A stretch of 19,251 nt of DNA from Nitrospira sp. (GTDB lineage: Bacteria; Nitrospirota; Nitrospiria; Nitrospirales; Nitrospiraceae). A program made the position numbers and the translations under genes. Below are positions 1 through 8,596 of the stretch, in pieces (position 1 is the stretch's first letter; each line of letters opens with the position of its first letter). Where the stretch lies: the NCBI GenBank assembly GCA_020697375.1, contig JAJFBJ010000092.1:1-19251 (forward strand), read 5' to 3'. The notes below the pieces were generated by a model. It saw only the letters and a list, made by a program, of their open reading frames with translations, was not told the origin of the DNA and made no database searches.

Positions 1-24
1 AAGATACCTGGGAAGGTGCCTTAG

Positions 25-45
25 AGGGAATGTTCGTTTTCCGGA
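25..45 (-). promoter_or_regulatory. Copy A of the shared GGAA-N8-TTCC motif, reading leftwards
   Basis: Read on the minus strand this is CCGGAAAACGAACATTCCC, matching the five other copies in the window with the same eight-base spacing between GGAA and TTCC. It points out of the left edge, so it should serve a gene that starts just outside the window. The repeat is seen directly. Its role as promoter or operator is inferred. Confidence 0.45.
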
Positions 46-208
46 TACTGGTTACTTCGAATAAAAAACTCAATGCTGCAGGCCTCTGGAACTGCGGCCC
101 TTTTCGAACTCCGTACTTATGCCATCCTGAGGAGGTTGCCTACTCTATATGGACGGCAATCGTCAGAACTATAGTCCTTGGCCCGAGTGGGGCATCCATC
201 CGCATGTA

Positions 209-240
209 GCCGGCGGCGTTCAGTTCAACGGGGCGCCGGC
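209..240. terminator. GC-rich stem-loop downstream of the small lipoprotein gene
   Basis: GCCGGCG at 209-215 pairs with CGCCGGC at 234-240. An inner CGTT/AACG stem (217-220 with 227-230) closes a six-base loop. The structure begins about ten bases after the lipoprotein stop, where a terminator is expected. No T-tract follows on either strand, so intrinsic termination is uncertain and it may only protect an mRNA 3' end. Confidence 0.35.
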
Positions 241-249
241 CGTTCTGAG

Positions 250-501
250 CTAGGAACGCGCGGCGGCTGGTCTTTCGACGTAGCTATACCCTTTCGACTG
301 CATGCACCCACTCAGATTGATGCCGCCGGCCACGGTGTCCTTTCGGTGTTCCTGACCCGACAGCACCTTTGTCTTGCATGTTTCCCAGTCCTGCTGGGTT
401 TGTAGGTCGGTATTCTCTGGATATACCCATAGGCCTTCGGCACAGGCCGAAAGCACCAGCAACATGGCGGATAGACCGGCTGGCGTTCTGTTCCATTTCA
501 T
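250..501 (-). CDS. Small lipoprotein of unknown function
   Basis: An 83-residue product. The N-terminus is a lipoprotein signal peptide: a Lys/Arg-containing start, a hydrophobic stretch at about residues 9-18, and the lipobox LSAC with the acylated Cys at residue 20. The mature part is short and soluble, with two further cysteines, one within DWETCKTK and one within SGCMQSKGY near the end. That terminal GCM-x-x-KGY pattern resembles small uncharacterised lipoproteins, but I cannot assign a function. I chose the ATG at 501 because TGAGG lies seven bases upstream. A TTG one codon earlier is also open. The Shine-Dalgarno overlaps the original stop of the TBDT1 frame (511-513), so it is probably the last gene of the sigma-FecR-TBDT1 operon. 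The frameshifted tail of TBDT1 now runs across it in another frame. Confidence 0.65.
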   Translation of the reverse strand: MKWNRTPAGLSAMLLVLSACAEGLWVYPENTDLQTQQDWETCKTKVLSGQEHRKDTVAGGINLSGCMQSKGYSYVERPAAARS

Positions 502-510
502 CAATATACC

Positions 511-2926
511 TCAGAACCTCAGACCCACCGTGGCCAGTACCGTGCGGGGCTCGCCGAAAAAGAAGACCGTTGAGCCGTTGTATGTAGTACAACGCGCCGT
601 CGGCTCGAATGTAGCCGGGGATTTCGACCGGATCTCCGAAAATCGATGAACTGCGATTGCTGTATGCGAACAGCCCGCCGCCGAATCCAAATCCTTTGAG
701 GGTTCCTTCCTGGAAATAGTAGGTAGACCACAGGGTGAATTTATTGTACGGCACATTGGCGAGGCGCTTGGCGACCAGGGCCACATCGTTATCTTTGGTG
801 ACCTCTGCATCGGTATAGGCATAGCCGGTAATGACGTTCCAGCCCGGCATCACTTGCGCGGTCACATCCAGTTCCACACCTTGACTCCGTTGCTCGCCCG
901 TTTGCACCGAGAACCCTTGGATGGCCAGGGCCGGATCGGGATTGGGCGTGATCAGGTTCTCGCGAGTCAGGTGAAACCAGGCGAGGGTGGCCGAGACGCG
1001 GTTGTCCAAGAAAAACGTTTTCATGCCGATTTCATATTGAGTGGACCGCTCCGGCTTGAACAGATCACCGTTTGGATTGAAAGTGGAGGCAGACTGCGGC
1101 TGGAAGCCCTTGGTCCATGACGTATAGAGCGACAGGGGTTCGATCGGCTGATAGACCAGGCCCAGCCGGGGACTGACCGCGTGGTTGTCCGAGGTTTGTT
1201 TCGGCCCGACTGCGGATTGTTGGAATTGGTGAACGTAATCGAACCGCATGCCTCCCAAAAATTTAAGATTGGGCAGAATGGTCACCTGGTCCTGCACATA
1301 CAGGGCGGCGGTTTTGTTATCGGACCTGAAGCTGGACCTGTCGCCGTCGAACGGCAGCGGGGGCAGCGAATAATTCGGAGCAAACAGGTCCAACGGCGGC
1401 GCGCCGGCCACAGTAAAGATGGATTGATCGGTTTTCTCCTGCCGTAGTTCAACACCTGTCAGGAACGTATGGTCCATCTCAAGAAATCGGATATGGCCCA
1501 CCACGTTCGTGATCATCGAATTGGCATGCCGACGGGCCACACCCGGTTGCAGGACCTGCAACCGCTGGAGCGTGCGTTGGTCGGGTTCGAGAAAGCTGGG
1601 GAATGCGTACAAATTGTTGGCGTCGTCTTCAGCGATCGTATGTCTGAACGCGTTCCGGATAGACCAGCGGTCGTTGAATTGATGGGTCAAATCATACCCG
1701 ACGCGGTATGTCGTGCGGTTGAACGAACTGAAGTCGCCCAATGTGACGGATCGGTTGCGCGGAATCGGCCCGTTGATGTTCGGAAAAATGGTGCCTTGCG
1801 CAGGAAGACCGTAGGGGTCGTTGCTCCAGCGCCGCAAATAATCGGCCTCCACGGTCAGAGTGGTGCGCGAACTCATGAGCCAGGTGATACTCGGCGCGAT
1901 GGCCGCCAGATCGCGATTGGCATAGTCGATGTAGCTGCCGGCTTTCTGGCCCGCCACATTCAGGCGATAGAGGACCGTCTTGGCTGCGTTGAGCGGTCCC
2001 GACGCGTCAAGTTCGGAGCGATAGAAGTGAAAGTTTCCCAAGGTGACATTGGCCATGTAAGCGGCATTGGGCAACGCTTTGTTTGTGACGATGTTGATGA
2101 CCCCGCCGGGGTCCCCCTGTCCATACAACACCGCCGCAGGCCCTTTCAGCACTTCGAGCCGTCGGACGTTGTAGGTATCTGACGCCGTGAACTGGGCGAA
2201 GGGGTCAAGCAACCCGTTGCGGAAATAACTGCGATCGGTGGCCACGAACCCCCGCAGGATAAGATTGTCGTACAGTGATGCCGCGGAGTCGGTGGCATTG
2301 ATGCCCGAAATATTTTCGAGCGAGTTCTGCAATCGAAACGTACGTTGTTCCTCGATCACTTTGCGCGTGATGACCTGAATCGACTGAGGTACGTCCCGAA
2401 TGGGGGTGTCGGTCCTCGTTGCGGTCATGGACTCGTCCGCCACGTAGGTTTGTGTATCGTCCCGCTCGCGGACCTCCTTCACGACAATCTCCGGAACCTT
2501 TACCGGTTTGTGGTTGGCGGATATGCGGCCATTCGTATCCGAGGCAGGCGCTTGCGACCCTTGGTCCGGCGCAACAGTCGCGGGAATCGGTACGGTGGTG
2601 TCGGTTTCCAGCGCGACCGTGCCGGCGCTCGTTACTCGATGGGTGAGCCCCGTACCGCTCAGGAGGCGTCGCAATGCGTCTTCCGCGTTGTACTCGCCGG
2701 AGACGCCGTTCGTGCTCAAGTCTCGAGTCATCGTCGCATCGAACAAGAGTTCCAAGTTCGTGTTGTTTGAAAATTCGAGCAAGGCGGACGAAAGCGGCTG
2801 CGGTGAAATATCAAAGGTCCGGACCGCCGTTGAGGCAGACTCTTGGGCTTGGATGGACGGCGCGATGCCTGCGTGAGCCAGCAGCGCGGCGCACAGGAGC
2901 AGAGTGAAGAGGCGATGTCCGAGCAT
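511..2926 (-). pseudogene. TBDT1: TonB-dependent siderophore receptor, 3' end broken by deletion and frameshift
   Basis: An outer-membrane receptor for ferric siderophore uptake. The signal peptide is at residues 1-28. An STN signalling domain at about 35-107 would contact FecR. The TonB-box-like linker KPVKVPEIVVKEVRERD is at 140-156. The plug domain starts near 165 (TDTPIRDVPQSIQVITR), followed by the beta-barrel. AAGGA lies six bases before the ATG. The reading frame is intact to about position 584. There the segment expected between barrel strands (an NLxxQLNVxNLLD-type stretch of roughly 25-35 residues, present in TBDT3) is missing. The proper C-terminus, FGEPRTVLATVGLRF-stop at 511, is out of frame. 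The uninterrupted frame instead runs to a stop at 284 with an unrelated tail and no terminal aromatic residue. It may be a recent pseudogene, a phase-variable state or an assembly error. Confidence 0.8.
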
Positions 2927-3021
2927 GAAACGTCCTTTCCGTTGTCGTTCGATCGTGAGGGTTGGTCTGATACCGGCACACTCACTACGACGGACGGAGC
3001 GGGAGAGAGGTCTAGTAGAAT

Positions 3022-3033
3022 CAAAAATTTTTG
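3022..3033. repeat. AT-only palindrome between FecR1 and TBDT1
   Basis: CAAAAATTTTTG is a perfect 12-base palindrome in the 132-bp gap between the FecR stop and the TBDT1 start, in otherwise GC-rich DNA. It could be part of a separate receptor promoter or an operator. No clear -35/-10 pair was found beside it. Confidence 0.25.
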
Positions 3034-3058
3034 TGAAAGAGAGAATGGAGGCGTGGAG

Positions 3059-4069
3059 CTAACGCTTCCGGCTATGATCTCGATGGAGCAGTATCAACCA
3101 GTCGGTGAGTCTCACGGCTCGTATGGGAAGGCTTTCTTCAATGGCGGGGAGGACATGATCGGGTCGTCCCGTATCGAACGAGCCGGTGACGGGCAATGTG
3201 CGTAATGAAGGATCGCGGAGGACAATCCATCCCGAGCGGTAACGGGCCAGTTCATCGAGCACCTCCGGGAGAGGCTGATTCTCAAAGATCAATCGATGTC
3301 GTTGCCAAGCGAGCGCTCGGGTGACATCGACAGGTTCTTTCGGTCCGATGCGGCCGTCCGCGCCGTAACTGACACGTTCACCCGTGCGGACTTCGGCGGT
3401 CTCATCGCCATGCGTCGTGATTTGTATGCTGTGTTCGCTGACCGTGACAGTGACGTGATCGGCGTCGGCTCTGACATTGAAGGCCGTTCCCAAGGCGCGG
3501 ACGATACCGTTTCCTGCCGTGACTTCAAACGGCCGGAGGGCGTCCGGGGCAACCGTGAAGAATGCCTCGCCCCGGTGCAACCTAATCCGTCGAGTATTGT
3601 CGCCAAGCGCAACCGAGATCGCCGTGTCCGTGTTCAGATGCACGGTGGAGCCGTCCGCCAGCGTAATAGTTTGTTGCTGTCCAATCACCGTGCGATAGTC
3701 GCCGCGAGGATGCCAGACCATGGTCATCCATAGGCTGGCCGCCGTGACGAGCAGGGCAGTCGCGGCGATGGCGGTCAGATGCCATGAGCATGCGCCACGA
3801 CCGACGGGGGAAGCAATCCGAGAGTCGGACGTATGGTCTTCGAGGTACCGGTCGAGCTCTCGGACGTCCTGTTGATCCAAGCAATCCATTCCCTCCCAGA
3901 ATCGCTCAGCTTCTCGATAGGCCACTGGATGTCCGGGGTGAGCCGCAAGCCAGTCTGCGAAACGCCGCCGGTCTTCGGATGTGGCGTCGCCGGTTTTCAG
4001 CAACACCAGCCAGCCCGAGGCTGCGGAGGAGACCGTCTCTTGCTCCTGTTCTTCCATCGCGACAGTCAT
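3059..4069 (-). CDS. FecR-family sigma regulator (FecR1)
   Basis: A 336-residue single-pass inner-membrane regulator that would relay receptor occupancy to the adjacent ECF sigma. The cytoplasmic DUF4880-type N-terminal region is at about 17-62 and includes WLAAHPGHPVAYREAERFW. A transmembrane helix spans about 98-118. The periplasmic FecR domain (about 124-220) includes LADGSTVHLNTDT and RPFEVTAGNGIVRALGTAFNV. A C-terminal STN-like region (about 255-336) includes LPVTGSFDTGRPDHVLPAIE. The length is normal for the family. The ATG at 4069 has no good Shine-Dalgarno, and the second Met (residue 5) is an equally good start. It lies about 100 bp after the sigma gene and 132 bp before the TBDT1 gene, the standard FecI-FecR-FecA order. 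With TBDT1 broken, its signalling partner may be lost. Confidence 0.92.
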   Translation of the reverse strand: MTVAMEEQEQETVSSAASGWLVLLKTGDATSEDRRRFADWLAAHPGHPVAYREAERFWEGMDCLDQQDVRELDRYLEDHTSDSRIASPVGRGACSWHLTAIAATALLVTAASLWMTMVWHPRGDYRTVIGQQQTITLADGSTVHLNTDTAISVALGDNTRRIRLHRGEAFFTVAPDALRPFEVTAGNGIVRALGTAFNVRADADHVTVTVSEHSIQITTHGDETAEVRTGERVSYGADGRIGPKEPVDVTRALAWQRHRLIFENQPLPEVLDELARYRSGWIVLRDPSLRTLPVTGSFDTGRPDHVLPAIEESLPIRAVRLTDWLILLHRDHSRKR

Positions 4070-4169
4070 GGTAACGCCAAGGTGAACATTCTGTCATTCC
4101 CGGAGCTCGACAATCTTCCTCTATTCCTAGACGCTCGGCGCCTACCGAACATCTATCCGCTTGGTCCAT

Positions 4170-4688
4170 TTAGATGTCATGGTTCGCTACTCGACGCTTG
4201 CAGTATTCCACAGCCTTGATCATGTGCTTGACGACCGTGCTCTGAGAAATGCGGAGCCGTGCTGCGACTTCAGCATGGGTCAAATGGTGAAACTTGATGA
4301 GGATGAACACTTGACGGCATTTTGGAGGAAGCTCTGCGATGCTCAGCTTCAGTAGCGACACTTGCTGCTTCGACCAGACGACCGTTTCGACGGACGGGCA
4401 GGGATCCGGCTGGTCGACCGGTACATCGCTATCGGAGACTGCAAAGGGCGCCCGGTGTTGCTGGCGGCGATGATGGTCGATGATGAGATTCGTGGCGATG
4501 CGAAAGAGAAACGCGCGCGGATTGATCAGGGCCTGCTTCGGGGAGGCCTGAAGCAGGCGAAGGAATGTGTCTTGCACCAAGTCCTTGGCTGTTTCAGCGC
4601 AGCCCAACCGGCGCGTGAGGAATTGCTGCAGGTCTCGGCCATGTTCGCGGACAAGCGTCGACAGCTCCATGTGGGTGAGTTCAGGCAT
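4170..4688 (-). CDS. FecI-type ECF sigma factor (sigma 1)
   Basis: A 172-residue extracytoplasmic-function sigma factor. Region 2 is at about residues 12-80, with the core-binding segment CAETAKDLVQDTFLRLL followed by NPRAFLFRIATNLIIDHHRR. Region 4 is at about 118-168, with the helix-turn-helix LTHAEVAARLRISQSTVVKHM. This arrangement is typical of the FecI/iron-starvation group. The ATG at 4688 lacks a strong Shine-Dalgarno, and Met7 is an alternative start. It is the first gene of the sigma-FecR-TBDT1-lipoprotein set. Motif copy B lies 82 bp upstream and points towards it, suggesting control by an ECF sigma, possibly itself or the second sigma in this window. Target promoters are not proven by the sequence. 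Confidence 0.92.
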   Translation of the reverse strand: MPELTHMELSTLVREHGRDLQQFLTRRLGCAETAKDLVQDTFLRLLQASPKQALINPRAFLFRIATNLIIDHHRRQQHRAPFAVSDSDVPVDQPDPCPSVETVVWSKQQVSLLKLSIAELPPKCRQVFILIKFHHLTHAEVAARLRISQSTVVKHMIKAVEYCKRRVANHDI

Positions 4689-4768
4689 AGCGTCGGACTT
4701 CGTTGGGAACGATCAATTGGCCGAGGTTATTCGCACGCGGTCGGATGGTATGGCGGGACAGGCTCAGA

Positions 4769-4789
4769 AGGGAATGTTCGGCTTCCAGG
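4769..4789 (-). promoter_or_regulatory. Copy B of the shared motif, upstream of sigma 1
   Basis: The minus strand reads ACCTGGAAGCCGAACATTCCC, with GGAA and TTCC eight bases apart. It ends 82 bp before the sigma 1 start codon and lies in the 278-bp gap after the ABC/PepSY operon. It is among the closest matches to the consensus. The role as ECF promoter or operator is inferred from the recurrence and orientation. Confidence 0.55.
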
Positions 4790-4866
4790 TCCATCTGGTC
4801 GGATCCGAATGTCGAATGCACGGCCGTATGGGATTAGGAGGTAGGTGCATTGGCAACGTTGACAGG

Positions 4867-4893
4867 GGTTCTAGAATGGGCCCTTCGAGAACC
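4867..4893. terminator. Stem-loop between the ABC/PepSY operon and sigma 1
   Basis: GGTTCT at 4867-4872 pairs with AGAACC at 4888-4893. After one mismatch, GAA (4874-4876) pairs with TTC (4884-4886), leaving a seven-base loop. It lies about 75 bp after the stop of the six-gene operon. There is no T-tract on the minus strand, so it is only a candidate terminator. The rest of 4689-4966 holds motif copy B and no gene that I can support. Confidence 0.3.
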
Positions 4894-4966
4894 TCGGAAT
4901 TATTGATGAGTTTGCGTGTTTATGGGTTTCGTCTTCCATGCATGCGCTGGTCGAACGAGCGCGTTG

Positions 4967-7087
4967 TCAGGGGCGCGACCGTATCCGGTTCTTTCTCGCC
5001 CAATGCAGGATCCAGAGGGCGAAGCCTGTACTCCCCATGAGGAGTAGGGGAACACCGGGAATGTTGAGCAAGGTTTTTTCAAAGCCGAAGAAGTTCAGCT
5101 GATGCAATTGCATGACTGCGAAGTGCACTTTACGCCATCGCCCTTCGTCTTCGAGAATCTCGCCGGTCTGGCGATCGAGCACGATTTCGGTTCGATTCGT
5201 ATCGTTGAAGGCCACACGAACGGCAGCTTGCGCCTTGTGCTTTTTTCGCGGAATGTATTGTTCCGTGGCCACGGCGGTGATCTCGGCGTTCTCGCTTACA
5301 TATTGCCTGGCGATGTCCCGAGCCAACTCCGGGGAAATCGGGGAAAGGAGCTCTCCGGTCGCGGCATCAAACAGAACCGTGCTGGCTTTTCCTCCTGCAC
5401 GAATTTTGACGTCATATAGAAGCCGTCCAAAATCAGAACGGAGGGTGGCCTGCGTCACGGTTGCCGGACCTTCAACCGCGGCTTTACTCCGGTCCATCAC
5501 TTCCTGAAGCGAAATCCCGGCCGCCTCCAGCGGCGGACCGGCAACCGGTCGCACCCGCTCCTTATAATGCTCGTCCCAATACAGGAATTTTGCATTGGCC
5601 CACAACAGTCCCGTGCTTAACGAGAGCAACAGAAACCCGAGGGCAAGAATGCCAATCCGGCGATGCGCCTTGCGGGCCCAGCGCTCATCTACGCCCCGGC
5701 TCGCCTGCTTCTTGCGCCAGCGTAAAGACGACGTGGGGAGCGCCAATCCCAGTATGCCCACCGTGACGCTGCTGACCGCGAATAGCCAACCCAGCGGCAG
5801 GAACGCGCGCCCCCAGAAGCTCGACGCTGGTTCTTCGCGAAACTGAAAGACCGGCAGGCGCAGGTAATCTTCCGGGACCAGCCTGGCGAGTCCCATGATC
5901 TTGGGTCCGAAGAACTCGCGCCACGCCTGTTCATACGCATCGACCTGCCTGGCGAACGCCCTGTTGCGCTTCAAGTCGTTGCCCGCCCACTGTTCAAGAA
6001 TCAGTTGCAATGCAAACGGCGGCGACAGGAACGAAAGCCGGCGTGCGAAATCGGACTGGGCCTGGGACGCCGCTTCTTGCTCTTTGATGATCGGAGCCAG
6101 GCGGCGGTCGAATTCCAGTGCCCTGGGGAAAAGCTTGGTCCTCGGCTCCATCTTATTCGGCGAGTCCGCCGCCGGTACGACCTCGGGATGGTCGCGGTAA
6201 TAGCGGTCGACGAGCGCCTTGGATTTCTCGCTGCTTTCGATGTCGCTGGCGATTGTCCGCATGATGGGAATGAGCGACAGGCGAGCAGGCGGTGGGAGCG
6301 TTTTCGCTGCGGCAACCTGGATGACAGTGGGCAGCAGGATGGTGAACGCAAGGTAGAGAGACACTCCGGTCATCGCATTAAACGATGAACTGCGCCCTGA
6401 GACGTTGAGCAGCCCGCACAACGCCAGCCAGAACGCGACATAGCAGCTCAGCGCGGCGAGCAGAACCAGCCATTTCGATAATCCTTCCACCGTGATCTCC
6501 GGCGCCGACCATAGGTAAAGGCCGGCGCTGACGATGGCGATGGGGGCCATGAGCAGCGCGAGACGCAACCCCACGCGGTCCGCGGACAAGACGTTATAAC
6601 TCAGCGCGATGGCGAACAGCGGCACGAGCAGCACGCAGACGAAGCCGACATCGAAGCGCCCGCTCGTGTGGTTGGCGGGACTCCTGAGGTCGTAGCCGTC
6701 GGTGCGCGTATGGCGCGACCAGGTCGTGACCGTATGCGATTGCGGCAGCGCGCCCAGATAACCGGCCGCGAACGAGGCGAAATCCGCCGGCGGCAACCAG
6801 GCTCGACGCGCACCGTCTCCTCCGCCCACGCGGGCAGGATTCGAGCCGTCCATCGCGAACTGAACGGGCTTGTGCCCTCGCGCGACTTCCGCGGCGCTGC
6901 GCTGGAGTTCAGCCATGCGCGCGGACTCGTAGTCGTTCGAAGCCGCCATGGAGTCTCTGGATCCGGTCACGTCACCGGTGCCGTTGATCGCCGCCGCGAG
7001 GAGCAACAGGCACAGCAAAGCGATCGGGATCCATAGGGACCGGTCGCGTTTATCCTTCTGCCATTCGAGATGCAGTAATCGGATCAT
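4967..7087 (-). CDS. ABC-2 (DUF3526-like) permease fused to a PepSY-domain membrane protein
   Basis: A 706-residue fusion. Residues 1-455 look like an ABC-2 type permease of the DUF3526 kind: a first helix at about 17-33, a long non-cytoplasmic loop, helices at about 148-169, 173-193, 205-228 and 240-260, a second long hydrophilic region (265-425), and a helix at about 430-450. From about residue 468 a new module begins. WARKAHRRIG is followed by a helix at 478-497, then a soluble region with two PepSY-like repeats (each with a FDAATGELL- or LDRQTGEIL-type strand-turn). It closes with KVHFAVMQLHQLNFFGFEK and a last helix at about 675-695. PepSY_TM proteins include inner-membrane siderophore reductases such as FoxB, so a role in iron release is conceivable. 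GAGGA lies four bases before the ATG. It is the last gene of the operon, seven bases after the preceding permease. Confidence 0.82.
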   Translation of the reverse strand: MIRLLHLEWQKDKRDRSLWIPIALLCLLLLAAAINGTGDVTGSRDSMAASNDYESARMAELQRSAAEVARGHKPVQFAMDGSNPARVGGGDGARRAWLPPADFASFAAGYLGALPQSHTVTTWSRHTRTDGYDLRSPANHTSGRFDVGFVCVLLVPLFAIALSYNVLSADRVGLRLALLMAPIAIVSAGLYLWSAPEITVEGLSKWLVLLAALSCYVAFWLALCGLLNVSGRSSSFNAMTGVSLYLAFTILLPTVIQVAAAKTLPPPARLSLIPIMRTIASDIESSEKSKALVDRYYRDHPEVVPAADSPNKMEPRTKLFPRALEFDRRLAPIIKEQEAASQAQSDFARRLSFLSPPFALQLILEQWAGNDLKRNRAFARQVDAYEQAWREFFGPKIMGLARLVPEDYLRLPVFQFREEPASSFWGRAFLPLGWLFAVSSVTVGILGLALPTSSLRWRKKQASRGVDERWARKAHRRIGILALGFLLLSLSTGLLWANAKFLYWDEHYKERVRPVAGPPLEAAGISLQEVMDRSKAAVEGPATVTQATLRSDFGRLLYDVKIRAGGKASTVLFDAATGELLSPISPELARDIARQYVSENAEITAVATEQYIPRKKHKAQAAVRVAFNDTNRTEIVLDRQTGEILEDEGRWRKVHFAVMQLHQLNFFGFEKTLLNIPGVPLLLMGSTGFALWILHWARKNRIRSRP

Positions 7088-7094
7088 GTCGTCC

Positions 7095-8594
7095 TCACTC
7101 GAAATTCAGTCGCCGGAACGATCGGTAGGCGTACCAGGCGCTCGCGGCCAGCCATGCCGCCAAAACCAGCAAACCCGGCCACTGCTCGCGTAGCGCCTCA
7201 CCCGCCGTCGGGCGCCGGTAGTCGAATGTCTTGATCGATTGCCACATCTCGTTCCCGGCAGTCATTCGTTTTTCGGTTCCCTGTTCGCCTATGGTCAGAG
7301 CGTCGGTCGTGAAATCGACGAAGTAGCGGCGGTAGCGTTCGGCGGCCTGGGAAAAATGTATGTGATGCTCGACATCTGTGCCGGCGAGGCCCTGAGACAA
7401 GGCCTGCGCCGGAATGAGGGGACTGACAGCCGACACAAGAAGGTGCAGCCGCGCCTGGCGGCGCCAGGTGTCGTGCAGCGCGTCGAAGTGTTTATCATGC
7501 ACGCGTTCCGAATAGGCGTCTTGCGAGCGCCGTCGCAGGCCGCCGAAGCCGACCGGCAATTCCTCAAGGCTCTTCACGTTGTACTCTTTCAGCGTCTGTT
7601 CGACGAGTTCCTGGTAACGCATCTCGGCGGGCGACTTGCCGTCAAGGCCGTGGGCCAAGTCGCTCTGTATGCCATCGACAAATGCCTGCGTGGAGGGCGG
7701 CCCGGCGATCTGTTCGGACAGGAAGGAGCCGACCCGGGGAGCCAGCAGCGTGGCGAGCGCCCACAGCGCCACCAGAACAATGAGCGTGCGCTGCGCCGTG
7801 GCGGCACGGCTGGATACCCCCAGACCAATGAGCACCCACACGCTCCAGTAGGCGCAATAGACGAGCCCCATCAGCAGTAGCCGCGAGATCTGATCGGTGT
7901 CGGCGGCGCCCTGCCCGGTCTGGGCCAGCCCCAGTACTGCCACCGGCGCGAAGAGCAGCACGCCAAGCGGGGCGCCGGCCAGGGCGATGCCGAGGGCTTT
8001 ACCCAGAAACAGTTGGCCGCGGGTGAGTCCGAGGCTCAATACGAGCCGCAACGTCCCCGCCTCGCGCTCACCGGCGACCGACGCAAAGCAGAAGGACACG
8101 ATCAGCAACGGCACCACGACTTGCAGCAACAATGCCGGCGTCAGCGGCCCATAGCGAACCGCCGCAGTCTGATCCTCGGCGGGATGGAAACGGAAGAGGT
8201 TCCTGCGGTGGGGCTCGAGCCAGACCGCGCTTCCGGTATGGGCAAGCGTGCCCGGATCGATTGCCGCGGGGACCGATTCGGGCGTGAAGGCGTACTGGCC
8301 GAAATGCGCCGCGCTGTGTGGATTCTTGGCGCCTTGATTCTCCCACTGATGGCGCACCGTCCTATCTGCCTGCGTTCGCGCCGACTCGCGCGCGCGGAAG
8401 TCCTGCCAGGACAGCGCGATCGAGGCCATGATCAGCAGCGCCACGGCAGCCATGGCCCATAAGACGCGACCGTCGCGGTAGAGATCGGCCACTTCCTTGC
8501 GCGCCACGCGCCAGGCAGGATCGAGCAGGCTGCGTTCCTTCCGATTGCGGCCGGCGGACGCGTGAACGGCTTGTGCGTCGGTATGTGCCTGCAT
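7095..8594 (-). CDS. ABC-2 family (DUF3526-like) permease
   Basis: A 499-residue membrane protein of an ABC-2 type transporter. Helices lie at about 44-63, 150-175, 196-224, 236-262, 270-286 and 472-490. Two large hydrophilic regions (about 64-149 and 290-470) are typical of the DUF3526 group. The stretch AGEREAGTLRLVLSLGLTRG (about 174-193) is the characteristic cytoplasmic segment after a helix in ABC-2 permeases. GAGGGA lies six bases before the ATG, inside the end of the ATPase gene. Only two bases separate it from the ATPase stop, and seven separate its own stop from the fused permease, so the three are almost certainly co-translated. The substrate is unknown. G+C here is visibly higher than in the receptor genes, hinting at a separate origin for the trio. 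Confidence 0.85.
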   Translation of the reverse strand: MQAHTDAQAVHASAGRNRKERSLLDPAWRVARKEVADLYRDGRVLWAMAAVALLIMASIALSWQDFRARESARTQADRTVRHQWENQGAKNPHSAAHFGQYAFTPESVPAAIDPGTLAHTGSAVWLEPHRRNLFRFHPAEDQTAAVRYGPLTPALLLQVVVPLLIVSFCFASVAGEREAGTLRLVLSLGLTRGQLFLGKALGIALAGAPLGVLLFAPVAVLGLAQTGQGAADTDQISRLLLMGLVYCAYWSVWVLIGLGVSSRAATAQRTLIVLVALWALATLLAPRVGSFLSEQIAGPPSTQAFVDGIQSDLAHGLDGKSPAEMRYQELVEQTLKEYNVKSLEELPVGFGGLRRRSQDAYSERVHDKHFDALHDTWRRQARLHLLVSAVSPLIPAQALSQGLAGTDVEHHIHFSQAAERYRRYFVDFTTDALTIGEQGTEKRMTAGNEMWQSIKTFDYRRPTAGEALREQWPGLLVLAAWLAASAWYAYRSFRRLNFE

Positions 8595-8596
8595 GG

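Noticed and set aside
149..253. A 34-codon plus-strand frame with ATG at 149 and GGAGG at 131-135
   Set aside because: The Shine-Dalgarno is 13 bases away, the peptide resembles nothing I know, and the GC-rich hairpin lies inside it. Too short to support as a gene.
1469..2182. A 237-codon plus-strand frame opposite TBDT1
   Set aside because: It is antisense to well-supported receptor coding sequence, with no recognisable domain; long antisense frames are expected in GC-rich DNA.
3892..4100. Other CATTCCC strings near FecR1 and in the sigma-FecR gap, tested as further motif copies
   Set aside because: They lack the GGAA half at the eight-base spacing. One is inside coding sequence and the other points away from any gene.
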